Shown: piece after piece, positions 39,749 to 49,096 of the stretch
Layout of the letters: each line of letters starts with the position of its first letter
Numbering within the stretch: the first letter of the stretch is position 1
NCBI GenBank assembly: GCA_020634035.1
Contig: JACKCM010000002.1
Coordinates: forward strand, 496,001-560,000
Length of the DNA stretch: 64,000 nucleotides
Source: Candidatus Obscuribacterales bacterium
GTDB lineage: Bacteria; Cyanobacteriota; Vampirovibrionia; Obscuribacterales; Obscuribacteraceae
Direction: 5' to 3'
Position numbers and translations under genes: made by a program
Notes under the pieces: model-generated
Database searches by the model: none
Seen by the model: only the letters and a program-made list of their open reading frames with translations
Told to the model about the DNA's origin: nothing

Positions 39749-41365
39749 TCAATTCACTATTGCTGCTGTCTCTTCTTTAATCAGTGGCGTTTCTAGCCTG
39801 GCGGCATCTAGAATGTAAGCTCTCTTTTTGCCTCCACCGCTAGTGTCTCTTACTCTCTCCAGAATCAAGTCAGTCTCGACTGGTTCGCTATCGCGTTCTA
39901 GATAGACGAGGACCTTTTTCAGAGATTGAAGAGATTGTAGAGATTGTCTGCCGACAATCCTCACATTGAGATGACCGAGTAATGATTTCACCGGAGGCAG
40001 ATTGAGAAAACCGTCATTGCTTATGACCAGAAGCGGATAGCGCAGATAAAGACTCATCAAAAGGGTACTGAGAAAGCCCAGTGTGGAGAGGATAGTCACC
40101 GGACCAGCCTCTAAAGCAGCTAATTTTTCGGTGAGACCTCGTTTTCGACCGGTTCCGGTAAGCAATATTCTTGCAAGAGTACTCAAAATCAAAAAGCGCG
40201 GTCCTGGATCTATAAACGCTGTCAGAGAGAGGATGGCGAAAGAGACCATAGCCAGCGGTTTAAACACAAAGGGGGCGGCCATGACCAGAGCTGTTTCGGA
40301 TAGCACCGCTGCCAGCAAGAAGCTCGCTATAAGGGCAAAGGCTACACAGGTGTTGAAAACGGTGCCGTCTTTGTGATTGATCAGTCTTCTTAAAGATGCA
40401 GTGGCAGCCATGCCGCATAAGATGCCTGCCAGAAGCAGTGCCGTCATCGTAAGGATTAACCACCGCGAAAGTGCCAGACCGAGAAGACAGGGTAAGAGAG
40501 CCAGAAGCAATTGCTCCTGTCTGGGAACCCGATTGCTCAGAGCACTGTATAGGGCACCACAGATAGCTCCGCCCTGCAGTACCAGTGCCGATAGAATCAG
40601 ATCTCCATTCAGGCCTGATGACGCGGATAAAACAAAGCCCAGGGCAAAAGGGGTCCAGAGCAGAATCACTGATACCGCGAACAGTGCGCCGAATTGTAGA
40701 GGTGGTGAACTATTGTAATGACCATCGAGAAAAACAGGATGGATGTCGTCATCACCTCTGGGTCTTGTCGAGATCAGCGCCACAAGGCAAAGACCGTAAA
40801 GAATCAAAGAAGCTACCATCGGATAGTCGAAGGGCAGGCTATGGTCGTGGTTGGATATCAGAAGCAAGACAAAAGTTTTCGCCGACTCCAGAGCTGCAAG
40901 CACGAAAAAGGCTCCGGCAGTGGTATCTAGCTTCTCTCGAAAAAGATTGAGCACTGCCATCACCATCACGATGAATGAGTAGAAGATAGCTTCCACCAGA
41001 TGCACACCGGTCTCTAAGAGAAAGAAAGGCTCCGGACTGGTCAGTGAATAACTCAAAAGGCCTATGGTGGCGATTTTAAAAACAGCGGTGGTGATAGCCA
41101 CCAGGTGCGAGAACCACTGTCCTCGAATCATCGCCATCGTCATAATTACCAGACAGGAGAATACGGGGGCGAAGCCTCCTCCTAGAACGGCATCCGACAG
41201 CTGCGGAGCATTGAGCACCATATAGGGTGCGATGCGGCTGAGGATAAAAACGTCGGCTGTAAGAAATGGGAACAGAATCAGGACAAGGGATGCCAGCGTA
41301 TTGCGATCGAAACCGCTTTTCGGAAAATCTGTCTGCACTGTTTGCAATAGATTTGGGCTGGTCAT
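39749..41365 (-). CDS. Polytopic membrane protein, unknown
   Basis: 538 residues, about 12 hydrophobic helices in the first ~430, then a ~110-residue soluble tail. The helix number would suit a transporter, but I see no MFS A-motif. The tail reads LRYPLLVISNDGFLNLPPV, LGHLNVRIVGRQSL and KKVLVYLERDSEP, loosely like a PlsC acyltransferase core without the HX4D motif; a degenerate transporter-acyltransferase is one speculative idea. Several LQSLQSL repeats interrupt the tail. The first gene of the trmJ unit, transcribed from the divergent region 41366-41521. Confidence 0.55.
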   Translation of the reverse strand: MTSPNLLQTVQTDFPKSGFDRNTLASLVLILFPFLTADVFILSRIAPYMVLNAPQLSDAVLGGGFAPVFSCLVIMTMAMIRGQWFSHLVAITTAVFKIATIGLLSYSLTSPEPFFLLETGVHLVEAIFYSFIVMVMAVLNLFREKLDTTAGAFFVLAALESAKTFVLLLISNHDHSLPFDYPMVASLILYGLCLVALISTRPRGDDDIHPVFLDGHYNSSPPLQFGALFAVSVILLWTPFALGFVLSASSGLNGDLILSALVLQGGAICGALYSALSNRVPRQEQLLLALLPCLLGLALSRWLILTMTALLLAGILCGMAATASLRRLINHKDGTVFNTCVAFALIASFLLAAVLSETALVMAAPFVFKPLAMVSFAILSLTAFIDPGPRFLILSTLARILLTGTGRKRGLTEKLAALEAGPVTILSTLGFLSTLLMSLYLRYPLLVISNDGFLNLPPVKSLLGHLNVRIVGRQSLQSLQSLKKVLVYLERDSEPVETDLILERVRDTSGGGKKRAYILDAARLETPLIKEETAAIVN

Positions 41366-41521
41366 TTTGTGACGTCGACGTTAGTGTTAGTGAAAGACTA
41401 GATGATAAGTCGAGTAGAACTCATTAATTCAGACTTAATTTCATTTATTTTAAATAAGTCACCACTTCAGTCTAAATAACTAGAATATATCCTCATGCCT
41501 GTTTCCAGCTAAGGTTGACTT

Positions 41522-42559
41522 ATGTCGAAGAGACATAGATTCGCGCACAATTTCATTTTGACTCTTCTGCTACTTCTTTGCGCGACCGCGGGCTATGGGG
41601 CTCCACCTGAGATCGATGCGGTTCAAAAGGTTGATGCTTCGGCAGAGAATTCTTCGAAAAAGAAGCAGAAGAGTAAGAAACAGCGTAAACAGCGTAAGAA
41701 GGTTGTTCGCGGTAACGCGCCCTGTCTTGCCTGGCTGCCTCAAAACACTGAAGCCCGGGCAGCTATCCTCTGTGTCCACGGCCTTGGCTTGCACAACGGT
41801 ACCTGGGAGCCCTTTGGAAAAACCATGAGTCAGAGGGGCTATGCCGTGTATGCCATCGATGTACGTGGGTTCGGCTCCTGGATGGAAGCCAGGGGCAGGG
41901 AGCGAGTCGATTTTGCCAGCTGTCTGGAGGATGTACGTCGCACACTCAAAGTGATCAAGCGCGCTCACAAAGCACTGCCTGTGTTTATTCTGGGTGAGTC
42001 GATGGGAGGCGCCATCGCTCTTCGAACCACCGCTATGTATCCTGATCTGGTCGACGGTCTTATTTCTTCGGTGCCGGCAGGCGATAGATTCAACCAGACA
42101 AAAACCAGTATCAAAGTGGCATTTCACCTGATAAATGACCCGGACAAGCCATTCAATGTCGGTGAGGGAGTGATCAAGCAAGCGACCAAAGATCCAGAGT
42201 TAAGAGAAGCCTGGCTCAATGACCCTCTGGCGAAACTCGAACTGACTCCCCGGGAACTATTACAGTTTGATCGCTTCATGAAAGGAAACAGAAGGAGCGC
42301 TCGTAAGATAAAAGATAAACCTGTGCTCATGGTTCAGGGTTCCAATGACAAACTGGTGCGCCCTCGCGGTACCATGGAGCTTTTCGACCGCCTCGCCACT
42401 CCGGAGAAGAAATTTGTCTTGATAACCGATGCCGAGCACCTAATTTTCGAAGAGAGCCAGTTTAGTAAAGCAGACATCGATCTGGTCGACAAATGGATCT
42501 CTTCCCAGATCGGTGCTGACAGGGCAGACAACGCAGACAACGCAAACAACAAAGACTAA
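41522..42559 (+). CDS. Exported alpha/beta hydrolase (monoglyceride-lipase-like)
   Basis: 345 residues. Signal peptide (FILTLLLLLCATAGYGA), then a highly basic linker of Lys/Arg/Gln (about residues 42-62), then the hydrolase core: ILCVHGLGLHNGTWEPFG, AIDVRGFGSWMEARGRERVD, the nucleophile elbow ILGESMGGAIAL, the acid GSNDKLVRP and the histidine DAEHLIFEE. The full Ser-Asp-His triad is present, unlike the Cys variant at 6.4 kb. Substrate likely an acyl ester. Twelve bases precede the next gene; together with the thioredoxin and caspase-like genes it forms an exported-protein operon. Confidence 0.88.
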   Translation: MSKRHRFAHNFILTLLLLLCATAGYGAPPEIDAVQKVDASAENSSKKKQKSKKQRKQRKKVVRGNAPCLAWLPQNTEARAAILCVHGLGLHNGTWEPFGKTMSQRGYAVYAIDVRGFGSWMEARGRERVDFASCLEDVRRTLKVIKRAHKALPVFILGESMGGAIALRTTAMYPDLVDGLISSVPAGDRFNQTKTSIKVAFHLINDPDKPFNVGEGVIKQATKDPELREAWLNDPLAKLELTPRELLQFDRFMKGNRRSARKIKDKPVLMVQGSNDKLVRPRGTMELFDRLATPEKKFVLITDAEHLIFEESQFSKADIDLVDKWISSQIGADRADNADNANNKD

Positions 42560-42571
42560 GGGTCGTAACCT

Positions 42572-43318
42572 ATGATTTTCTTGAAATTCCGCAAGCAGCT
42601 AGTACTACTTTCATTAATGACCGCTCTGGGCCTGAATGGCCAGGGCGCCGCGGTATCAGCAAAAACTAGTCCGCCTGCGGCTCCGGCTTCGGCTACTTCG
42701 GCGGCCTCAGTCTCTAAGATAGAGTCGATGGTGAAAGCCTCGCAGTTCGATCAGGCTCTCAGCGCGCTGAAAGCTGACAAGGCGAAGCTTCAGCCGGCTG
42801 CCTATCACTATTACAGCGGTGTCTGTTATTCCCGGAAAAAAGAGTATCGAAATGCTCGTAAGCATTTGAGAATTGCTATAAGGCTCGGTCGGGGCTCCCG
42901 TTATTCTCAAGCCGCCAACCAGGAGATCATGAAGGTCCCTGCCGAATACATCAAGCCCAGGACAGGTTCTGCAACTCGGTTTCTGGCGTCTCTCTTCGGT
43001 TTTTCCAAAGACAGAGGTGTCGGCGGCAAGCCTCCTTCTCCGACGGTTATCGATTTTTATGCAAGCTGGTGCCAACCCTGTAAGAAGCTAGAGCAGGATA
43101 TGGGCACAATCTCGCAACGCTACGGCGACAAAGTGAATTTTATGCGAGTGGATGTGGACGATCCCAAGAATCAGAAGATGGTGGATCAATATGAAATTAG
43201 TCCCATACCCACAGTTATTTTCTTGAATGCCGATGGTGAAGTTGTAGACTATTCGATCGGATATTCCGGGGAGAAGAGTATCTCGCGCGGTATTGAGAAG
43301 ATTCTACCCGGAGCTTGA
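42572..43318 (+). CDS. Exported TPR-thioredoxin fusion
   Basis: 248 residues. Signal peptide (QLVLLSLMTALGLNGQGAAVSA), an Ala/Ser/Pro-rich linker, a TPR pair (MVKASQFDQALSALKADKAK; YYSGVCYSRKKEYRNARKHL) and from about residue 150 a thioredoxin domain: VIDFYASWCQPCKKLEQD with the WCxPC redox site, then FMRVDVDDPKNQ and ISPIPTVIFLN with cis-Pro. The intact CxxC indicates an active periplasmic disulfide reductase or oxidase. It stands between the exported hydrolase and the caspase-like protein, 23 bases before the latter. Confidence 0.88.
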   Translation: MIFLKFRKQLVLLSLMTALGLNGQGAAVSAKTSPPAAPASATSAASVSKIESMVKASQFDQALSALKADKAKLQPAAYHYYSGVCYSRKKEYRNARKHLRIAIRLGRGSRYSQAANQEIMKVPAEYIKPRTGSATRFLASLFGFSKDRGVGGKPPSPTVIDFYASWCQPCKKLEQDMGTISQRYGDKVNFMRVDVDDPKNQKMVDQYEISPIPTVIFLNADGEVVDYSIGYSGEKSISRGIEKILPGA

Positions 43319-43341
43319 TTCAGGGATAGGACTTTTTACAA

Positions 43342-45030
43342 GTGAATAATTCAAAGCTTTCGCTGCCTTTGTTTCTGCTTCCTCTGCTGTTGATTATGGC
43401 GATGGTCTCATTGCCCGCCCGGGCAGCCGATAAGTCTGCCGAACAGTCAGGGGTCTACAAAAGAAAGTGGGCGGTGGTCATAGGTCTTCATCGTTTCGAA
43501 GAGAGCCGACTGGGAAGCAATTTAAAGCTGGATCAATCAGCCACCGACCTGGCCCGTTTGCTTGTCGAGAAGGGCTCTTTCGAAAAGGACGCCGTCCTTG
43601 AACTTACTGATGCGGCCGCCTCCCGCGATGCCATTCTCCAGTCTCTGGGCGATAAATGGTTGGGTAAAGTTGCAGACAAGGACGACCTGGTTTTTATCTA
43701 TTTAAGTACGCTCTGCTTCCCGGCCGAGAACGGTCAGGTATATCTTCTTGCCTATGATACGGATCTGGATAACTTTTTTTCTACCGCTATTTCGGTAGAT
43801 GACCTGGTCAAGCGGGTTAAATCGAAGGTAGGGGCAAAGGATGTGGTGCTGGTGGCACAGACTCTGTTTACCGGGGCACCGCAAATGGTATCTGGTGCCA
43901 GAACCAGATTCGGAGTTTATAATGCAGGGGTTGAAGCGGCTTCTCTGGGTGATAATTTTGCCTTCATCGCATCAAGCAAGAAGAACCAACCTACCTGGGG
44001 CACCTATTTTTCGGACAGCCTGGAAAAAGCCTTGAAGGCGGCGGACCAGGGCAAAAATCTAGATGATATTTTTCGCTTTGCCCATGACGGAACTGTGCGC
44101 TCAACGGTTAAGGATTGTCGGGGTTGCAAGATTCAGACACCGGTTTATTATGGCTCGGCTCGAACCAGGAAGATTGCGCTACTGAGCCGGTCTCGGCTAA
44201 AAACAGAGAAGCCGGCTGCGGTAAGCTCTTTTGAGAACGTTGTGAATGTCTGTGGTCAGGCTCGCTCTAATCTGACCTATGGCAAGTCGATGCAGGCACT
44301 GAATCTTTTGTCTTCGATCAAGCCCTCTGCCAATCTACCTTTAGTCGATTATTTGCGGGGTACAGTCTATGCCCGACGTCAAGAATGGGACAAAGCAAGT
44401 GATTATTTCAAAGCGGCTGTGGTAGGTAATCCGGGCGATTCTATCTATTGCTCGCAACTGGCCAATGCACTTACCGAGGGCAATGGAGATGGCTCTGCCG
44501 ACTTTCGCAAAGCCTATGATCTCGACCATCGCAATGTCGATGCCGTTTTTGGTATCGCCGAGACCTCAGCTTCCGACAAGAACGCCAGAGGAGCCACGCT
44601 TAAATTGTTGCTTAATTTGCTGGTTGACTATCCTCGCAGCGCCGAACTACATGACAGGTTGAGTTATGCCTATCGAGATCAGGGCAAACTCGATCTGGCT
44701 ATTGAGCATGCCCATGAGGCGGTCTTGCTTGATCAGAATTCCTGGACCTCTTTCATGAATCTCGGCACACTGCTTCTGGCAAAAGGTGCCAACAATGAAG
44801 CCCAGGCAGCTTTTCGCCAGGTCCTCGACCTGCACCCGGATTCTGCCGACGGCTATTTCATGTTGGCAAGAGCGCTGGAGAAAACCGAAGATCCCGAAGG
44901 TGCCGCCCTGGCCCTGGAAAAATTTCTTCTAGTATCGGCAGAAGCCGATGATGACAAAAGAATCAGCCAGGCCAGACTTGATTTGGCCCGTTTGAAGTCG
45001 GCTATTTCTAAAGAGACTGAAGTCAAATAG
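43342..45030 (+). CDS. Exported caspase-fold (peptidase C14-like) protein with both catalytic residues lost, plus TPRs
   Basis: 562 residues, GTG start, signal peptide (LPLFLLPLLLIMAMVSLPARA). Residues about 35-260 follow the caspase/metacaspase p20 pattern: KWAVVIGLHRFEES, LKLDQSATDLARLLVEKGSF, VLELTDAAASRDAILQSLGD, DLVFIYLST and VYLLAYDTD. The His motif that should read SGHG is STLC, and the Cys motif that should read DACHSG is QTLFTG, so no dyad exists. TPRs fill the C-terminal half (YLRGTVYARRQEWDKASDYF; LSYAYRDQGKLDLAIEHAHE; MNLGTLLLAKGANNEAQAAF). Likely a non-catalytic scaffold or binding protein. Confidence 0.72.
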   Translation: MNNSKLSLPLFLLPLLLIMAMVSLPARAADKSAEQSGVYKRKWAVVIGLHRFEESRLGSNLKLDQSATDLARLLVEKGSFEKDAVLELTDAAASRDAILQSLGDKWLGKVADKDDLVFIYLSTLCFPAENGQVYLLAYDTDLDNFFSTAISVDDLVKRVKSKVGAKDVVLVAQTLFTGAPQMVSGARTRFGVYNAGVEAASLGDNFAFIASSKKNQPTWGTYFSDSLEKALKAADQGKNLDDIFRFAHDGTVRSTVKDCRGCKIQTPVYYGSARTRKIALLSRSRLKTEKPAAVSSFENVVNVCGQARSNLTYGKSMQALNLLSSIKPSANLPLVDYLRGTVYARRQEWDKASDYFKAAVVGNPGDSIYCSQLANALTEGNGDGSADFRKAYDLDHRNVDAVFGIAETSASDKNARGATLKLLLNLLVDYPRSAELHDRLSYAYRDQGKLDLAIEHAHEAVLLDQNSWTSFMNLGTLLLAKGANNEAQAAFRQVLDLHPDSADGYFMLARALEKTEDPEGAALALEKFLLVSAEADDDKRISQARLDLARLKSAISKETEVK

Positions 45031-45093
45031 TTAAGCTCCGACCTGGTAAACTGTTTGACTGTCTTATCTGGAAGTCGGGCGGAGATATAGCAA

Positions 45094-47313
45094 TTGAAAA
45101 AGACGCAAGAGAAGCCGGAATGGCTCGAGGCACGCAATCTCAAGACCAGAGAGGACCTGTGGCTCAAGCTCGATAAGGATATTTTCGCCGGAAAGTGCTC
45201 TTTGACCGAGCACACCATAGACGGAGTCAGGGTTTTGCGCCTGGGAGTCTCTCCTGCTATAGATCGAGATCCCCCTCTTTCTTTTGCCGTCACAGAAACA
45301 GAAATGGATGGATTCGATCAGCCTGGCGAGTTTAAAGAGACTGACCTGCCTTTGAATCTTTTCTTCAAGCAGATAGCCGAGGACCATTTCAGAATCGGGT
45401 TCGATCTGCCGGAGAAGTCTCAGTGTTTTGCCCTGGGTGAGAGGCTCTCGGATGTCAATCTTCGAGGGCGTCGTCATACTCTGTTCAACTATTCTGATAA
45501 TTTGCATATCCCTTCACTCGATACCATGTACGTGTCGATTCCTTTTCTTGTGGTGGCTGATCTGCACCGCAGTCAGTATCATGGCATTTTGCTCGATTCT
45601 CCAGCCTGGCAGAGCTGGAGTCTGGATGAAGAGTTGAATGATAGAGGCGTAGTCGATCTTCTCTCCCGTCGAGGCTGGACTATTTATATGATGGAGGCCG
45701 ATTGTCTTCCTGATTTGATCGCGAGCTACACAGCCCTGACCGGACGATCTAAGATTCCACCCGATTGGGCTCTCGGGCACCATCAGTCGCGCTGGAGCTA
45801 TCCTGATCAAGAGACTTTGCTTGCGGTGGGCAAGAAAATGCGAGAGTCTGAGATTCCCTGTGATTGTCTGGTTCTCGATATCGACTATATGGATGAATAT
45901 CGGGTCTTCACCCATTCTAAGGAGCGCTTTCCCGACTTCAAGCAAGTGGTGGACGAATTGGATTCGCTAGGTCTGAAAACCACATGCATTCTTGATCCCG
46001 GTGTCAAAAAAGAGGAGAAGTTTTCTGTTTATGCCGACGGCAAAAAGCGCGACTTCTTTGTAAGACGGGGTGATCAACGTCCTTTCCTGGGAAAAGTCTG
46101 GCCTGGACCCAGTGTCTTTCCGGATTTCCTTCGCCATGACGTCAGGGTCTGGTGGTCTGCCCAGCATGGATTTTTCGTAGACAACAATATTGCCGGTGTC
46201 TGGAACGATATGAACGAGCCCTGTTTAATCGATTCACCCTGTCCGATGCCGCCTCAATCGAAAGAGTTGCCGCCTGAGGACAAGCAGATGTTCATGCAGG
46301 CTCTGCCCGAGGGCAAAGTCGGTCATTATGAAGTCCGCAATCTCTATGGATTTCAGATGGCTCGCGCCAGCTTCGAAGGATTGCTGGCATTGCGACCGGA
46401 TGAAAGACCCTTTGTCCTGACTCGCTCCGGTTATGCCGGGGTACAGCGATATTCAGCTGTCTGGCTCGGGGACAATATGTCCTGGTGGGAGCATCTTGCC
46501 CTCAGTATCCCGATGTTGATCAATATGGGTCTCAGCGGAGTACCGTTTACCGGTGTCGATGTGGGTGGTTTCGGAGATAACTGTTCTGCCGAGCTTCTGA
46601 CTCGCTGGTATGAACTGGGAATTTTCTATCCTTTCTTCCGCAACCATTCCAGTATGTTGGGAGTGGTTCAAGAGCCCTGGGTCTTCGGCGATAAGACTGA
46701 GGCAAGAATCCGCCATCTGGTCGGAATGCGTTACCGACTTCTGCCTTACATAAAGCGATTGTTCTTCGAGCATGCAAGAAATGGCGCACCATTGATACGA
46801 CCCCTGTTCTGGTCCTACCCGGATGATCAAGAGGTCTATGATATCGATGATCAATTCCTTTTCGGCGATGACATCATGGTGGCACCGGTGACAAAGCGCG
46901 GTCATCGCTCGAGAGTTGTCTATTTCCCCCGGGGCAAGTGGATTCCCCTCGAAGGTGGTGCCGTCATCGAGGGTGGACGCTATCTTCGAGTCGAGCTTGA
47001 ACTGGGTACTGTACCTGCTTTTGCCAGAGTAGGTTCGATAATACCTACGGTTCCTGTAATTCAATCCACCAGGGAATATCAGCAGGCGCCGGTTATCTTC
47101 AAGTGCTTCGGAGACGGGATCGGTCTTTTCATAGAGGACGACGGTATCAGCTTCGAGTATGAGAACGACGGCTATAACGAGTGGTTGCTTACGGTTCTAG
47201 ATGGCAAGCCGAAAGTCGAATGTGTCAACTATGGTTATATCGCTCCGGAGCGTAAGTACTATCTGGATCTCAACGGCGAGGTGACGGAGCTTCGGTTGCA
47301 GTCGCCGACTTAA
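45094..47313 (+). CDS. GH31 alpha-glucosidase
   Basis: 739 residues from TTG 45094 with GGAG upstream; no signal peptide, so cytoplasmic. Order of GH31 marks: N-terminal beta domain (FALGERLSDVNLRGRRHTLF), PPDWALGHHQSRWSYPDQ, LDIDYMDEYRVFTHSKERFP, the nucleophile region GVWNDMNEPCL, SGYAGVQRYSAVWLGDNMSW with the acid/base Asp, GVPFTGVDVGGF and YPFFRNHSSMLG. It releases alpha-linked glucose from maltose, isomaltose or short dextrins, pointing to glycogen or storage-glucan use. Complete and standard for the family; 63 bases separate it from the caspase-like gene. Confidence 0.93.
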   Translation: MKKTQEKPEWLEARNLKTREDLWLKLDKDIFAGKCSLTEHTIDGVRVLRLGVSPAIDRDPPLSFAVTETEMDGFDQPGEFKETDLPLNLFFKQIAEDHFRIGFDLPEKSQCFALGERLSDVNLRGRRHTLFNYSDNLHIPSLDTMYVSIPFLVVADLHRSQYHGILLDSPAWQSWSLDEELNDRGVVDLLSRRGWTIYMMEADCLPDLIASYTALTGRSKIPPDWALGHHQSRWSYPDQETLLAVGKKMRESEIPCDCLVLDIDYMDEYRVFTHSKERFPDFKQVVDELDSLGLKTTCILDPGVKKEEKFSVYADGKKRDFFVRRGDQRPFLGKVWPGPSVFPDFLRHDVRVWWSAQHGFFVDNNIAGVWNDMNEPCLIDSPCPMPPQSKELPPEDKQMFMQALPEGKVGHYEVRNLYGFQMARASFEGLLALRPDERPFVLTRSGYAGVQRYSAVWLGDNMSWWEHLALSIPMLINMGLSGVPFTGVDVGGFGDNCSAELLTRWYELGIFYPFFRNHSSMLGVVQEPWVFGDKTEARIRHLVGMRYRLLPYIKRLFFEHARNGAPLIRPLFWSYPDDQEVYDIDDQFLFGDDIMVAPVTKRGHRSRVVYFPRGKWIPLEGGAVIEGGRYLRVELELGTVPAFARVGSIIPTVPVIQSTREYQQAPVIFKCFGDGIGLFIEDDGISFEYENDGYNEWLLTVLDGKPKVECVNYGYIAPERKYYLDLNGEVTELRLQSPT

Positions 47314-47405
47314 GTGAGTTAACCAGAGTTAACAAGATAGAATTGTGAATATTGTAAACTTTCTTCGGTAAGAAGAGCCAGTTTGAGGTTGAACCGATTT
47401 TTTCT

Positions 47406-48995
47406 TTGGCAACAGCAAAAGAGAACCAGGGTGTTGCCGGTGTTGATCTCCGGTTATCCGATCGTCTCGATCGGATATTCGCATGCTACAAAGATAGTCC
47501 GGCGCTTCTTTATAAAGAGGAGTCCCTGACCTATGGCGAGCTCTCCTCTCTCGAGCGTGTTTTCTGTCGCCGGTTGATATCGGCTGGTCTGAAAGAAGGC
47601 GACCGCGTCGCCCTGTATCTTCCCAACTCTCCGGAGTTCGTCGTCGCCTTCCTGGCTGTTTTGAGAGCCGGAGGGGTAGTGGTGCCGGTCAATCCGCTGT
47701 TGAAAAACAACGAGATCGAGCATATCTTGCAGGATTCAAGTGCCTCGTATATGGTGGCAAGTAAAAGCTTGCTCGATAGTTTGGAGAATGGCAAAGCCCT
47801 GGTCGAGAGCCTTGACGGTGTCTTTTTGGTAAGTCTCGAATCTATTGTAAAAGACGCAAAAGAAGCCAGTTCTGAAACAGAAAGCCTGAAGCCGGTTCAA
47901 AGAGAAGCTGAGGATCTTGCCGTTCTCGTCTATACCTCAGGCACCACGGGAAATCCCAAAGGGGCGATGCTCAGCCACGGCAATCTGGAAAGTGCCGTCG
48001 AAATGAAGCGAGGTAGATTTCTGGTAGATTCTGAGGATTGTGTGCTGGCCGCATTGCCACTCTGTCATATCTATGGAATGGTGGTGGTGATGCTCGGCAC
48101 TCTTACGGAAGGAGCCAGACTCAGTATTCTCAGAAACTTTGATGCCTCTGCGGCGCTTGCGCAAATAGCAAGAGACAGGGTGACGATATTACCGGCAGTA
48201 CCTACCATGTTTCAATTCATGACCATGAAGGTCAAAGAGATTAAAGAAGCAGGACACGGAGAATTTGACACCAGCTCTCTGAAATACTGTGTCACCGGTG
48301 GTGCCGCCATGGTGCCCGAAGCCAGAGTAGAGGCTGAAGAGACGCTTCAGGCGCCGGTGCTCGAGGGCTATGCTCTTACGGAAGTCTCTTGTGTGGCAAC
48401 CCTGACTCCGCTGGATGCTGTCCGCAAGCCGGGTTCAGCCGGTCCAGCCATAGATAAAGTAGAGTTGAAGATTCTCTCTACGATAGACAGGTCACCACTG
48501 CCTGCCGGTTCTGAACATGTCGGAGAAGTGGCCATCGGTGGTCCCCAGGTGATGCAGGGCTATTACGGCAATGCAGAAGCCACGAAGGCCGCTTTTCATC
48601 AAGGTCTTTTTCTGACCGGCGATCTCGGCTATCTAGATGAAGACGGTTATCTCTTCATTTGCGGTCGCAGTAAAGAGCTGATTATTCGAGGTGGACAGAA
48701 TATCTATCCGCGCGAAATAGAAATGGTGATTCGCTCTTTAGATTCTGTGGAAGATGTTGCCGTTGTAGGTATTCCTGATCGCTACATGGGCGAGCGAGTC
48801 AAAGCGGTGGTCGTTCTCAAAACAGAATCTGGATCGAGATCGAGATCGTCAAGAAGCATTGAATTATCGGAATCTGAGTTGGAAGAATTTTGCAGAGCTC
48901 GACTGGCGCCTTACAAAGTACCGCGAATCTTCGAATTCCGCGACAGCTTGCCTCGCAACTCCACAGGCAAGGTTCTCAAACGGCTGCTTGTCTGA
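47406..48995 (+). CDS. AMP-forming acyl-CoA synthetase (FadD-like)
   Basis: 529 residues, TTG start with weak Shine-Dalgarno. ANL-superfamily ligase: YTSGTTGNPKGAMLSHGNL (P-loop), GYALTEVSCVATLTP (A5), FLTGDLGYLDEDGYLFICGR (A7/A8) and the C-terminal PRNSTGKVLKR with the catalytic Lys. The substrate is most likely a medium- or long-chain fatty acid, activated for beta-oxidation or lipid synthesis. A short Arg/Ser-rich insertion (SGSRSRSSRSIELSESELEE) lies in the C-terminal lid domain. A likely terminator follows. Confidence 0.9.
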   Translation: MATAKENQGVAGVDLRLSDRLDRIFACYKDSPALLYKEESLTYGELSSLERVFCRRLISAGLKEGDRVALYLPNSPEFVVAFLAVLRAGGVVVPVNPLLKNNEIEHILQDSSASYMVASKSLLDSLENGKALVESLDGVFLVSLESIVKDAKEASSETESLKPVQREAEDLAVLVYTSGTTGNPKGAMLSHGNLESAVEMKRGRFLVDSEDCVLAALPLCHIYGMVVVMLGTLTEGARLSILRNFDASAALAQIARDRVTILPAVPTMFQFMTMKVKEIKEAGHGEFDTSSLKYCVTGGAAMVPEARVEAEETLQAPVLEGYALTEVSCVATLTPLDAVRKPGSAGPAIDKVELKILSTIDRSPLPAGSEHVGEVAIGGPQVMQGYYGNAEATKAAFHQGLFLTGDLGYLDEDGYLFICGRSKELIIRGGQNIYPREIEMVIRSLDSVEDVAVVGIPDRYMGERVKAVVVLKTESGSRSRSSRSIELSESELEEFCRARLAPYKVPRIFEFRDSLPRNSTGKVLKRLLV

Positions 48996-49000
48996 ACAAA

Positions 49001-49022
49001 ATCAAGAAACTTGATCGTTTTT
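49001..49022 (+). terminator. Candidate intrinsic terminator after the acyl-CoA ligase
   Basis: ATCAAG (49001-49006) and CTTGAT (49010-49015) form a 6-bp stem with a 3-base loop, followed by CG and five T. The stem is AT-rich, so strength is doubtful, but it is well placed six bases after the stop codon. Confidence 0.45.
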
Positions 49023-49096
49023 CCATAAATCTGCTTTTTAGATGGAATATATATAAGAGCGCACGGAATTTCTAGTTCAGAGAGGCTGATGTCAAG

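Noticed and set aside
39749..40100. PlsC-type acyltransferase domain at the end of the polytopic membrane protein
   Set aside because: The HX4D catalytic motif is missing and the similarity is only loose, so it is mentioned as speculation and not called.
45303..46200. Idea that the GH31 enzyme belongs to an exported glucan-degrading operon
   Set aside because: It has no signal peptide and is separated by 63 bases from the exported-protein genes; cytoplasmic glucan use is the simpler reading.
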